64,000 bases of DNA, from assembly GCA_948567375.1 (NCBI GenBank), contig OX419757.1:54684001-54748000 (forward strand), given 5' to 3'. This document shows, one piece after another, positions 1 to 9,070 of the stretch. The position numbers and the translations under genes were made by a program. How positions within the stretch are numbered: position 1 is the first letter of the stretch; each line of letters starts with the position of its first letter. The notes under the pieces were generated by a model that did not search any database, had not been told where the DNA came from, and saw nothing but the letters and a program-made list of their open reading frames with translations. The stretch comes from Lunularia cruciata. Lineage: Eukaryota; Streptophyta; Marchantiopsida; Lunulariales; Lunulariaceae.

Positions 1-388
1 ATCATCCCCACCTTTCCTCAACACTATGCGAAATCTGGACTCCAACTTTTCTACTCTTTCCACATAGACTCTCACTTTCTCTCCATCTCCTTGCTTGAGA
101 AATGTAACCTCACTCATCAATCTCTCATAACTCTCATCAAAAAAGAAAGTTCTCAATGAGTGTTGAAGTCAAAGTCTCCCAAGACTCCTCTTCCTCCTCT
201 CTCCTCTCTCTCTTTTGGTATTCTGACTCATACCATGTAAGTGCTGCATCCTCAAAGAAATCTGGTAATAATGAGGCCCACTCATTCTTCCTCCTCTCAT
301 TGTTTCCTATGCAAGCTCTCTTGAAGTCTCTCACAAAGGCCTCCACATCTTCTCCATCCTTGCCAAAGAAAATCGGAAGTTTTCCCAT
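1..388 (-). pseudogene. Gag N-terminus of RE-A copy A0 (partial, frameshifted)
   Basis: The frame opens with MGKLPIFFGKDGEDVEAFV, nearly identical to the start of gag-pol in copy A1. It encodes the N-terminal capsid-type domain of Gag, which packages element RNA in cytoplasmic particles. Extra A residues near position 140 (a longer A run than in A1) shift the frame, so translation stops at 137 after 83 codons; the remaining bases to the window edge still match A1 in the other frame. The ATG is chosen because A1 uses the same one for its long open frame. Copy A0 is therefore not coding-competent for Gag. Confidence 0.85.
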
Positions 389-625
389 CTTAACCCCTCA
401 CTATCTTTCTTTTCTCTCAAAATTTTTTTTTTCTCTTTTCTTTTCTCTCACTCTATTACTAATAGAGTATATACATGACTAACACCATCTGAGAATAATC
501 CACTCTAGGGAAAACAAAAGGTTCAGGTTGCTCCAAGATTTCTATAGCAACATCAAATCCTAGAGTGCATATTAATCTAACTCTCATGGATAGTTTATCC
601 ATAAGTTGAAAGATTATCTCCATCA

Positions 626-1099
626 CTAATTTTGAGAACTAGCTGATGAAGGTGGTAGTATTTCTGTAGCTGTACTAAGACTCTCTCCAAGATCCTTCAC
701 CAAATTTTCCAAAAGTGCTTTTACTCCACTACACTCATGTCCTTTTGGAAGTCCTTCAACTCCACAAACCTCACACAACTCCTTGGTCTTAGATCTTCTC
801 CCTCCCAATCTTGGTGAAGAAGGTCCAACATGCAAACCCAAGTCAAGTAAGCCTCTCCTTTCCCTCAATCTCTTGCTCTCAAAGGTCAATGGACATGAAC
901 TTGCCTTATGTCCCTTCTCTCCACATAGAAAGCACTTAGACTCACTCTTCCCTCCAAGTGGTATAGGTTTTTGGATCCTCTCAATACTCTCTTCAAATTC
1001 TATTGTAAACTCTCTTTTCCTCAAATCAACCCCTACAATCACCTCAAACCCTTGGGGAACCTTGCATAATCTCAATTTCCACTGTTGATGACCCTCCAT
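626..1099 (-). CDS. RE-A ORF0, zinc-knuckle protein upstream of gag (copy A0)
   Basis: A 157-codon frame lies between the leader and gag, separated from gag by about 240 bp. Around its middle it has CFLCGEKGHKASSC, a clear CX2CX4HX4C zinc knuckle, the nucleic-acid-binding finger type found in retroviral Gag and in LINE ORF1 proteins. Further on, CEVCGVEGLPKGHEC may form a second metal site. The frame is kept open in copy A1 (27214-27711) with few replacements, which argues that it is a real gene of the family. The A0 version starts at the MEGHQ methionine because one base is missing upstream relative to A1. I infer RNA or DNA binding; I do not recognise the N-terminal half. Confidence 0.6.
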   Translation of the reverse strand: MEGHQQWKLRLCKVPQGFEVIVGVDLRKREFTIEFEESIERIQKPIPLGGKSESKCFLCGEKGHKASSCPLTFESKRLRERRGLLDLGLHVGPSSPRLGGRRSKTKELCEVCGVEGLPKGHECSGVKALLENLVKDLGESLSTATEILPPSSASSQN

Positions 1100-1745
1100 G
1101 TTCCCAAGATGAATCTAAACACTCAAACATGCTTTTTGTTGATCTCAAACTTCTCATGCATGAGATCTCCACTCTGTAGAATTAACCCTTCCTCACAATG
1201 TCACTCAAATCTCCCAACCAATATGTCACAGTCCTCTAAAATTTTGCACACTTGATTACAACTCCAGGGCGTCCCTCCGTGCAAAATTTCAGATCTTTTC
1301 ATCAAGCCATTTGGCCTAGACACTTTTCTATTCAGCACCCCTATTTCAGATTTGGTCTGAAAACCACCCCCTCACTTCAAAAACTCATTTCTCCCTGCGC
1401 AAGAACGATCTCTCTTTAATTTTTGTGGCAGCAGGTAGGATACAATGCACTGAATTTTCTTGGAAATGTTTAGGATAATTCACTAAAAATTGAAGAAATG
1501 GCAGACTCTGTACAATTTTCCAGAGAGCATGCAGTTGCGGGAGCACTTTACCCTATTAACTTCAAAAATTCTAGCCCAATGCGCATAGAAGCTCTCACAA
1601 TAATTTCAAGTGTGCTAACTGAAAGATAACCCAAGCTATCATGTGTAGATATTTTTGAGTCCAGATCTCAAACTTGAGATTTTGCCCAAAATCACCTTAA
1701 TCCCCAAAATCTGCAATCCACCTCACATAATCTCTCCAATTCCTC
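1100..1745 (-). other. RE-A leader, noncoding part (copy A0)
   Basis: This is the untranslated leader between the short leader ORF and ORF0. It aligns along its length with A1 positions 27712-28335. I see no conserved frame, promoter or RNA gene in it. Confidence 0.6.
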
Positions 1746-1916
1746 TCATGTGTACAAGATGTACAAAATCACCTCAAAGACATCATAATGAACTACAGGG
1801 TATACAAATGGATCTTGGTTCTCTAACATAAGTTCAGCCCTCTCCCCTCGTAATGTTCTCTCCAAGTGAGCTCTCATAGCCTCCTTTTGCCTAATGTAGA
1901 ATTGGACGTAGAACAT
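1746..1916 (-). CDS. RE-A short leader ORF (copy A0)
   Basis: A short frame begins just inside the primer-binding site and ends YDVFEVILYILYT. The same frame is open in A1 (28336-28503). The predicted peptide has a charged, probably helical middle (RQKEAMRAHLERTL) and a hydrophobic C-terminus. It matches no family I recognise. It may be an upstream ORF, a leader exon, or chance; two copies alone do not settle this. Confidence 0.3.
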   Translation of the reverse strand: MFYVQFYIRQKEAMRAHLERTLRGERAELMLENQDPFVYPVVHYDVFEVILYILYT

Positions 1917-1956
1917 TATCTTGCCTTCTAGAGGGGTCCCGGCAACGGAACCAAAA

Positions 1957-2649
1957 TGTGAGCCGGCATGTCTCTCACTCAGGATGAACCTCTGATGGCT
2001 ATTATGGTAGCGCACCATGGACTAAGAAGGCAAGGAACCCCAACTCCATCATACTCCTCCAAGGCTAACACTCCAAGACTCAAGACATTGCTCACTAGAG
2101 AACTCAATGAGAGAGAGATAGTTGCAAATGAAAGGATGATGAGTACCTCCTCACCCCTTGTTTATATACTTGTGAAATAGTTACATACCAAAGTTTACTA
2201 ATTACCGTAGTAACTCAAGTTACTAGACTAAAAGTCAAGTAAAGTCAAAAAGTAGAAAGGAATATCCATTCACATGGGCATATTCCTCTAAGCATGTGGT
2301 CTTATCTTGACCCCACCACTAAGTCAAGGATTCCTTCACATGGGCTATCCTTGGACTAAAGAAGAATCCAAAACAAAAAGGCTTGCGAGCCCAAGAGTTC
2401 TCAACTCTTTCCCCAAAGCCAAACACCTAGGAATAATACCAAGTCAACACACTAAAATCCAAAATAGTGGTGCTCATCTTTTCTACTTCCTCTAAAGTAA
2501 GGTCCCATCTATCTTAGCTATGACTAACTTTAGCTAACCATGACTAATATAGAACCATCCTTTATCTCTATATAAATAATATCTCTTAAGTACTTGTAAT
2601 ACCAAGCTAAATATCACAATACCACACACATGCACAAATGGGTGTTACA
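1957..2649 (-). repeat. RE-A 5' LTR (copy A0)
   Basis: On the minus strand the LTR starts TGTAACACCC and ends GGCTCACA, the TG...CA ends of LTR elements. A TATATAAA box is present as in the other copies. It is followed on its internal side by TTTTGGTTCCGTTGCCGG, a primer-binding site resembling the tRNA-Asp type. It carries more differences from the A1 LTRs than those two show from each other, so A0 is the older copy. Confidence 0.9.
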
Positions 2650-4244
2650 GAGCTCACTTCTCCGATGTTGAACCTTTGAGTTCTTGGCTATGGTGGACAA
2701 AGGCCGGCGAGCGTCACTTGGATTCTCTTAGCTAGAGTGGGTGTGGCTTGACTATAATTAGTGCCCAATTGTTGGCAGTTTATAGAGTGATAGATCAAGT
2801 ACTGATCTGAGTTGAGTGTATTTGAGAGTTGTAAACAATCTGATTACATTAAAGAAGTGAAGTCAAGGGGAAATCAGGTGCAAGATCTTTGATTGTTGGT
2901 GGTATCTCCAAGCTCGATGGATTGTTGGTAGCTCAATTGAAATTCAGTTTTTCCCTAGTGTGTAGAAGCTCATTCAATTGATGCAGATTTGGCAGTAAGG
3001 CAGACGGTGTACGGAAGCGCTGGCCAATTTTTAAGCACAAAAGAAACAATTTTTTAGTAGTGGTTGTGATTTTGGGCTCAAGAGTTGAAGGCCGGACCAA
3101 TTTGTTGCGAGTTGGGCTCAGAAAGTAAAAATTGAAGGTGGAGTTGGGAAGCTATTCTCATAAATTTGTGATTTGGAGAAACCCATGTTTTCAATTTGGC
3201 TCAAGTGAAGAGTTAGCGGGGGATTTGGCAGTCATCTAGATTTAGGGTTTATGTCAGATTTTGGCCAAATTTGGAGGACTTTTGCAAGTTTGGAGGAGTT
3301 TCACTAGATTTTGGAGGAGGTTCAAAGTGGCAAGAAGAAAGGCCTCATTTGGCTGAATTTTGGCATTTAGAGGCATAGGGCTGTGGGTTATGAGAGGCTA
3401 CAAAGGCCTAGAAGGGCTAGCAAGCCAACTTGTTGGCGTGAGGCTAGCTAGTTTAGAGTAGATCTTGGTCATTGGTTGGGAAAATCTGCCCATCCTACTA
3501 GATTGTGAGCAATAGGGTTTGACTCCTAGATCTCTTGTTCCTAGATTGGTGCTCTAGCCAACTGGTCCATCCTCACTTGTTGTCCTGGTGATTGTGCTAT
3601 TGTTATCTATACACTTGTAGCTTTGGCTAGAGGAGGCAATTTGATCCCATTCTTGGTGATCTTAATAGCTTAGGACTTAGATACAAACTTCTCTTATGTC
3701 AAATGCCAAATGGTGGTAGAGTCAGTCCCATATTGTTTTATGATATTGAGTGTTTTTGTTTACATTTCTTGTGATTGGACCTCTCTATTCTCTGCTTCCT
3801 ATTTGTGCACCACATTTGTGTGAGGTGCCTTGACTTTTGAGCGTTGGTGCTCTGGTGTGCTCTTGGTAGTGAGGCTGGAGTGATAACCAGTCAGATTATC
3901 TGTTTTTCTCTCCAATGAGGCAGGAAGTGATGACCTACAGATTGTGATAGTGTGTGTTGTGTTTGGAGGTTACAGGTTGTCCTTTCCCCTAGTGTAGTTA
4001 TCTCGATTAGAGTTACATTAGTGGGTGATGTTCCATGGGTATTGGTACTTGGTGGTGCTTAATTAGTGTTGGCACTTGGTGGTGTTTGCACTTGGTGGGG
4101 TACTTGCGGTTGCAGTTTGTGGTTCCGGTTTGCAATTGTAGTTGTGGTTACTTTGTCACAATGGAGTTTGTTGGGGATTCTAGAAGAGTTAGCCATGTAG
4201 TATGCAGTGGGTTTAATCAGAGTGGCGCTTGGTATCAGCCTGTA
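2650..4244 (+). other. RE-B 5' terminal repeat remnant and leader (copy B1)
   Basis: Positions 2650-2848 match the last 200 bp of the 450-bp 5' terminal repeat of B2 and B3, ending in CTGATTACA. The rest is the long leader, also found at 33063-34540 (B2) and 53625-58760 (B3). Near its end, TGGTATCAGCCTG resembles the start of the initiator-tRNA-Met primer site (TGGTATCAGAGC), so the leader may belong to the LTR and priming may occur here. No convincing coding frame is present. Confidence 0.6.
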
Positions 4245-4371
4245 TCTTAGGTCCTAGTGAGAGAGGAGATTGACTCTGAGTTGGAGTTTGACACATGAGC
4301 TGATTTAGTTGAGAGTGCACTTGGTGTGTCCGCACCGTTGTTGTGGGACATGGACAAGATTTATGGGGCCT
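4245..4371 (+). pseudogene. RE-B gag 5' remnant (copy B1)
   Basis: The translation gives REEIDSELEFDT, a stop, then VSAPLLWDMDKIYGASK, matching the start of Gag in B2 and B3. The frame contains a TGA and breaks off at the fold-back junction at 4371, so only about 40 residues of Gag survive. The rest of gag and all of protease are absent from this copy. Confidence 0.75.
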
Positions 4372-4391
4372 CCAAAGGCCCCATAAATCTT
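4356..4391. repeat. Perfect 16-bp inverted repeat at a rearrangement junction
   Basis: AAGATTTATGGGGCCT (4356-4371) is followed after a 4-base loop (CCAA) by its exact reverse complement (4376-4391). The B2 and B3 versions have only the short inner hairpin here (GGGCCTCCAAAGGCCC in B2); the outer 10 bases of the right arm are new in B1. The repeat sits exactly where B1 sequence stops and RE-D LTR sequence starts. Confidence 0.9.
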
Positions 4392-5182
4392 TAATCAGAT
4401 AGACATTGGGTCGGATCAGTAAAGAGGTGCATTGTCATTTTGGATCTGCAGGTTAGAAGAGTTGTCAAGAAACAGTATAGTTGTTAGAATTGTTGTTTGC
4501 TTCACTATTTAAAAGTTGCATTTGTAGGGAATTGTTGTTCAATATTCATTATTTTTGAGAATAAATAAAGCAAAGTGCTAAGAAGTAGTGCTCATTGCTT
4601 GAGCTTGATTCCAAGTATCAACGTTGTGTTTGTGTTTGTGAGTGTTGGGAGAATTTTGAAGTGCAAGTCAATGTGTTTGTTGGATGTTGGATTCCGTAGC
4701 CTTGATCTTCATTCTATGGGTTTGATCCTAAGTGAAGTGCAATCAAAGCAATGCCTTAACAAATCTGAGAGGAATTGCATGTTGGTAGTATTTTTCATTT
4801 GTGAGTGCAGCACGAATTTGATGTGAAGCAATTTTGATCAAGGAAGTTGTGCTTTCAGTGGAGGGGTAGAATGCAATTCTAAGGCAAAGTAGTTTTGCAA
4901 CAAAGTGCCATTTTGGGAGAGCTTGAATCATCACAATCAAGATTGTTTGGAAAGAATTGAAGGTGTTGTGATTAAGAAGTGTGAATTTGTGACGAGGCTA
5001 CAAATCAGTGCTTGTTACTCTCTTCTAGGTGTGATTTCTACCTGAGAGACTAAAGAAGAACTCAAGAAGAACTATATTGTTACTTTTTGACTTTGTATTT
5101 AGACATTTCTGATTTGTATCTCTATGGGAACAAAATTTAGTTACCTGATTACCGCAAAAGTGATATTTGCCGGGTTGTCACA
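4392..5182 (+). repeat. RE-D LTR fragment (3' end of LTR)
   Basis: This segment matches the last ~0.8 kb of the RE-D LTR (compare 57430-58253) and ends in CGGGTTGTCACA. It includes the TATA-like CTATTTAAA, an AATAAA poly(A) signal at about 4562 and the U5 end. The LTR ORF is missing. Its right end joins RE-B sequence GGCATTGCA precisely at the LTR terminus, while its left end is the fold-back junction, so it is the truncated remnant of an insertion whose other side was lost in a deletion of about 2.5 kb of B1. Confidence 0.85.
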
Positions 5183-5633
5183 GGCATTGCAACAACATGC
5201 AGATCAGTTGGTGCAATAGGCTTGGAGTGGAGCCTTTGTACCACCAAGAGATGAGTGTGAGGATGAGCCTCTAGAGTCAATTACTTTGACACCTCTAGAT
5301 ACCACACTCATTGCTTAGTAGTATCCAATAGAGGGGATATGTCTATTGGAGTTGTTTGGTGGGATTAGCACCGGACTAGCTGCGGTATTACATGCGGGTA
5401 TACAAGTACAGAGGTACTTGTATGTAGAGAGAGATGAGATTGCTAGGCAAGTCTCTCTACATCATATGGCACACTTGGCCTATTGGTTTCTGGAGTTATT
5501 ATTGATGTCAGTTGGTAGAGGTTACCAAAAGGCCCTACCAACAGACATTTCCTTACTGGAGGCGCATGATCTAGAGAGACATGGGCCTATTCACTTGGTG
5601 ATTTCTAGATGGCCATGTCAAGGACATACACAT
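5183..5633 (+). pseudogene. RE-B DNA cytosine methyltransferase, N-terminal half (copy B1)
   Basis: Residues read LLELFGGISTGLAAVL (motif I, S-adenosylmethionine binding), RYLYVERDE (motif II) and WPCQGHT with the catalytic Cys (motif IV). The closest known layout is the DNMT3-type C5 methyltransferase. The sequence aligns with the B2 version with replacements and two TAG codons upstream (CAG or TGG in B2). It is cut just after the catalytic motif by the RE-E solo LTR. The ACAT just before the insertion pairs with ACGT after it as a target-site duplication. Only decayed coding remains; function is lost. Confidence 0.85.
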
Positions 5634-7854
5634 TGTTGTACTTCCCTTTTCTCTCTCTGTGAACACATAGGGTGCCTAGCTGTGGAGATAGATCAGAGGC
5701 TAGAGGTAAACCCGTAATGACTCAACAAAACACACGTGTGACCCTTATCACCGGAACCCTCCTTTCACATAACTAATATTCTTGCTATCGGGAAGGATAG
5801 TACCGGGCAACCTGACCTGTCATCACAACACGCACTCTTGGTATGCTGGCCATCACTTCCAACATAACCAAGGAGAAATACATAGCACTCCTAGAGGGAA
5901 ATAATTTGAGCGCACAGCCCGCACACCAATCCAAGCCAACTGGGCGTACAAACAGGCATACAAGTACAGAGAGGATCCAATCACAAGAAAAAGGCAACAA
6001 CTCTCTATACTTTTTGTCAAGAAAGAGCTTCAAAGCCTTTGTGCTCTGTCATCAAGCCCATTTCAACCTGTACTCCAAGCCTCCTCCCATTTGTACTTCA
6101 AATCTCAACAAATTTCTACTTCATGTGGGGATTTTCTATGTCTTTGTGATGGGGAAAACTCTATACAGCTCATATGCAAGTAACTATTTCTACATAGTTT
6201 GGATTCAAGTGATCTAGGATTCAATGGAAAGCATGTAAGATAAGCTTTCCAATGATATAAAATACACTTCAATCAGATCACTACAACTCTCCTGACAAGC
6301 TCTCAAAATTGGCTAGGGCTTTTTTTTTACTTCACCCTAATTTCAAAATCTTCTTTTTAGGGTTTGCTCCTGGTTCTTGACAAATTTTCCCCAGATTTCT
6401 GATTTAGAAATACACTTGATCCTCACAAACACTCTGGCAACCTGAAACTCTCAATCATAGTCTCAAGATATGAGACTTGATATCCAATCAAGATGAAAGA
6501 AAAAATTGCTCTACCGAGCTTATGACAGTATTTTCAGCAAGATTTTTTGCATCAGATCTCACTTTTCATAGATTTAGAAACAACTAAATTTTCCACAACA
6601 GTTGGTTTTGTTTTTTTCTAAACTCCTGCAAATTTTGGTAGCCTAATCCAACTCCAGTCTTTAGATGTGGATCAATTCCTGAGCTGGGCTTACTTGTGAG
6701 CTCTACAGACCCAAGTATACTTGATCCAAGACCTTGATTTCTCTATTTGAAGAATTCACATGAAACTTTTGCATAGAGGTGCTTAACCTATTCACCAACA
6801 ACTTTAGGAATTTTCATGAGGAAATTCAAAATGCAACTTGGGGAGTGACCAAAACTCCAAGCCTGATCATTAGCTCATCTCCAACACCTTACATCCCATA
6901 AGCTTCAACTTCAATCAATTGCATCTGATTTGAGATTGACCCAAAATTAGAATTTATTGTACTCAGTACTTTAAAAACATTGTCTACTCTCCAATCCCAT
7001 TGACAAATAATGAAAAAGTCTCAAGAAGCTCCCTCAATTGACTACTTTGTGCTCCTGGGTATGAATTCAACCCCCCTCCACTCAATTGATCATATCCTCT
7101 CATACTCAGCTTAAATCACATGATTTCTATCTGTAGATTGTAGCCTGTCATCTCCTCTTTCCAACCATGTCCTTCATTCCCCAAATAGTCTCATTGAACT
7201 CCCCCGATGGTTGAAAACCTCCCGACTTCTCTCTTGGGACCCAAGCTCTTGCACATTTGTCCTTTAGTCCTTTTACTTTTTGACAAATGGGCCCCACAAC
7301 TCCACCTTGAAGCTTATGAGCAAAGTTTTAGGCACTCCCTAACTATAAAAGGACATATATTGTCAAGTCCTAGACATTCTCATAAGTAAGCACTGGAAGG
7401 ATGATAGGATTTGGGTTTTCCCATCACCGACTCTACAAACACCACCCCAAAACGTGCTATCAACCAATCTAGTAAGTCGTCACGGTGTAAAATCTGAAGC
7501 CTGATGAGAAAAGGATTCGGGAGTGGCAGATCGGGAGCATGGGACATCTCATGCTCAAATGCTTCCTCCGATGCTCTAACACTCACTCTCTGCTACAACT
7601 CTCTCCCAACATCCTTCTCTCCTCGAGACTCTCCAAACTAAAACACACCCGTCTCTCTACTCGCACTCATCTTTATTCATCAGAGCCCTCAAATGTGATA
7701 AGATTGTAACCCACATGGCCAATCACATACATGTACATAGATGGCTCACATGGCAACATCTCATCTGTCGGATCTAGCATGCAACCTACTCCACTAATGT
7801 GGAGATAAACTATGATAAGTCACTTTTTATGGCTACGCAAACCACAACACGACA
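5634..7854 (-). mobile_element. RE-E solo LTR, 2.2 kb
   Basis: On the plus strand the ends are TGTTGTACTTCCC and CACAACACGACA, the TG...CA form. They are flanked by ACAT (5630-5633) and ACGT (7855-7858); the left copy looks like a CpG-decayed form of a 4-bp duplication. The uninterrupted RE-B sequence in B2 (29985-30010) supports the insertion point. There is no gag-pol. A stretch at about 5785-6010 is similar to the RE-B leader in reverse complement (33320-33560), so RE-E is a relative of RE-B whose LTR includes leader-like sequence. No long ORF is credible inside. Confidence 0.7.
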
Positions 7855-7858
7855 ACGT

Positions 7859-8487
7859 GTTCGTCAAGGTTTGGGTCTTCAAGATCCTTGTTCTGGTGTG
7901 TTTTGAGAGATGTTACAGATACTACAACATCTCCAGGTTCATCAGTCCATTTCTCCAACTTACCTTTTGGAGAACGTTCCTTTGATGGGTGATTCTTGCA
8001 CCAGAGTGGTGGCGAGTACACATCAGGTCCCTTCTTGGATGGGACCTACTATATTGTTAGATGCAGCCAGAGTGGGATCACGGGCTCATCATTTTTGTCT
8101 TTGGTGGATGAACCTCTTGCCCAAAGAGGTTTAACAATGTGCATATGATGCGATTCAATGACTTGAACACATCCTTGTTGATGACATCTTGGATGTTGGG
8201 TGTCAATCTTAGACAGTGGTAGTGGTGAATAGATCACCTATGGCAGTGGTGAACCTAGTGGAAAGCTTAGAGCCGCATTTCCCACACTCATGAGTTTCCC
8301 AAGCTCTCATGCTTTGAGGACTTAGACTTGTTTAGGACTCACAGTTACAAAAATTGGTGAGCCCAACACCGATGACAGAGAGTGTGCAATGGGTTTTTGC
8401 ACTTGTATTACCGTTGTTCCAGTAGTGTCAAAGGCATCTAGGCATCAGGTGTTAGGTCAGGCTATGGACCTAAACTATTTGACCTAG
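7859..8487 (+). pseudogene. RE-B DNA cytosine methyltransferase, C-terminal half (copy B1)
   Basis: This resumes the methyltransferase after the RE-E insertion. It has LLENVPLMGDS (motif VI, with the catalytic Glu of ENV), LLDAARVGSRAHHF (motif VIII) and a decayed target-recognition and motif IX/X region. Where B2 has a TGA after the IL residues, B1 reads CAA, so the frame runs through there. Several TAG or TGA codons and a few frame changes disable it, and it ends at a TAG (8485-8487) that B2 shares at the same codon. Confidence 0.75.
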
Positions 8488-9070
8488 ATTATGAGCCTTG
8501 GCTTGGCAGAGTAGCATAGGATGCACTTGATAGGCATCAACACTCGAACACTTGTGAGCCATGTGCCTATCGAGATGATTTAAGCACATGTTGGGGACGA
8601 TGAACCGAGTGGACATGATATTCTTGGGACACACCCAGTAGCTACTAGGGAGAGTGGTCTACTTGGAGTCCATCCAAGTGAGTGTGGGCTACTTGGATTA
8701 CACCCTTGGTCCACTTAGGATGCAACTAGAGGACATGTGGAGCTTGCAAACAGAGTGGAGGGAGTGTTTCACATAGAAGTTGGGACCTCTAGTGGTCGAG
8801 GGCATGACACTATTGCTCCCAAGGGCCTAGTGTAGTAGCCAATCAGTACGTCTTCCACTCCTACTATAGTTACGGAGGATACTTGGGAGCCAGATCTTGG
8901 ACCCAAGCTTACTAGAGAGGAAAGACGGAGGGTTTGGAGGTTCTTGACAAGCCACACAAGTTGTCTTGCCTTTAGTATGAAGGATTTGGGTGCTCTAAAG
9001 GGACTTGGTATATGGATTTAGTTGACTAGCAATATATCAGTTTTTTGACGTCCTTATAGATATAGTGATA
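8488..9070 (+). pseudogene. RE-B methyltransferase-RT linker (copy B1)
   Basis: This region joins methyltransferase and RT. It includes 8593-8640, the intact version of the site where A1 is inserted in B2: B1 reads GTGGACATGATATTC on the plus strand, and B2 has the same sequence split by A1 with GTCC duplicated. The latter part encodes EERRRVWRFLTSHTS and the segment before the RT core. Stop codons are frequent. I do not recognise a domain in the first half. Confidence 0.6.

Larger units (their letters stand above)
1..2649 (-). mobile_element. RE-A copy A0, Ty3/gypsy retrotransposon, 5' part
   Basis: This minus-strand element runs off the left edge of the window. From its 5' end (right) it has an LTR (1957-2649), a primer-binding site, a leader with two small ORFs and the start of gag. 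It is collinear with the complete copy A1 (26979-29227), but with scattered substitutions and indels. Its LTR end abuts sequence at 2650 that belongs to the 5' terminal region of RE-B copy B1, so A0 is inserted in B1; the other junction lies outside the window and the target duplication cannot be checked. Confidence 0.9.

Noticed and set aside
4035-4250. 71-codon frame in the B1 leader
   Set aside because: Repetitive TGGTGG leader sequence, not conserved in frame in B2 or B3.
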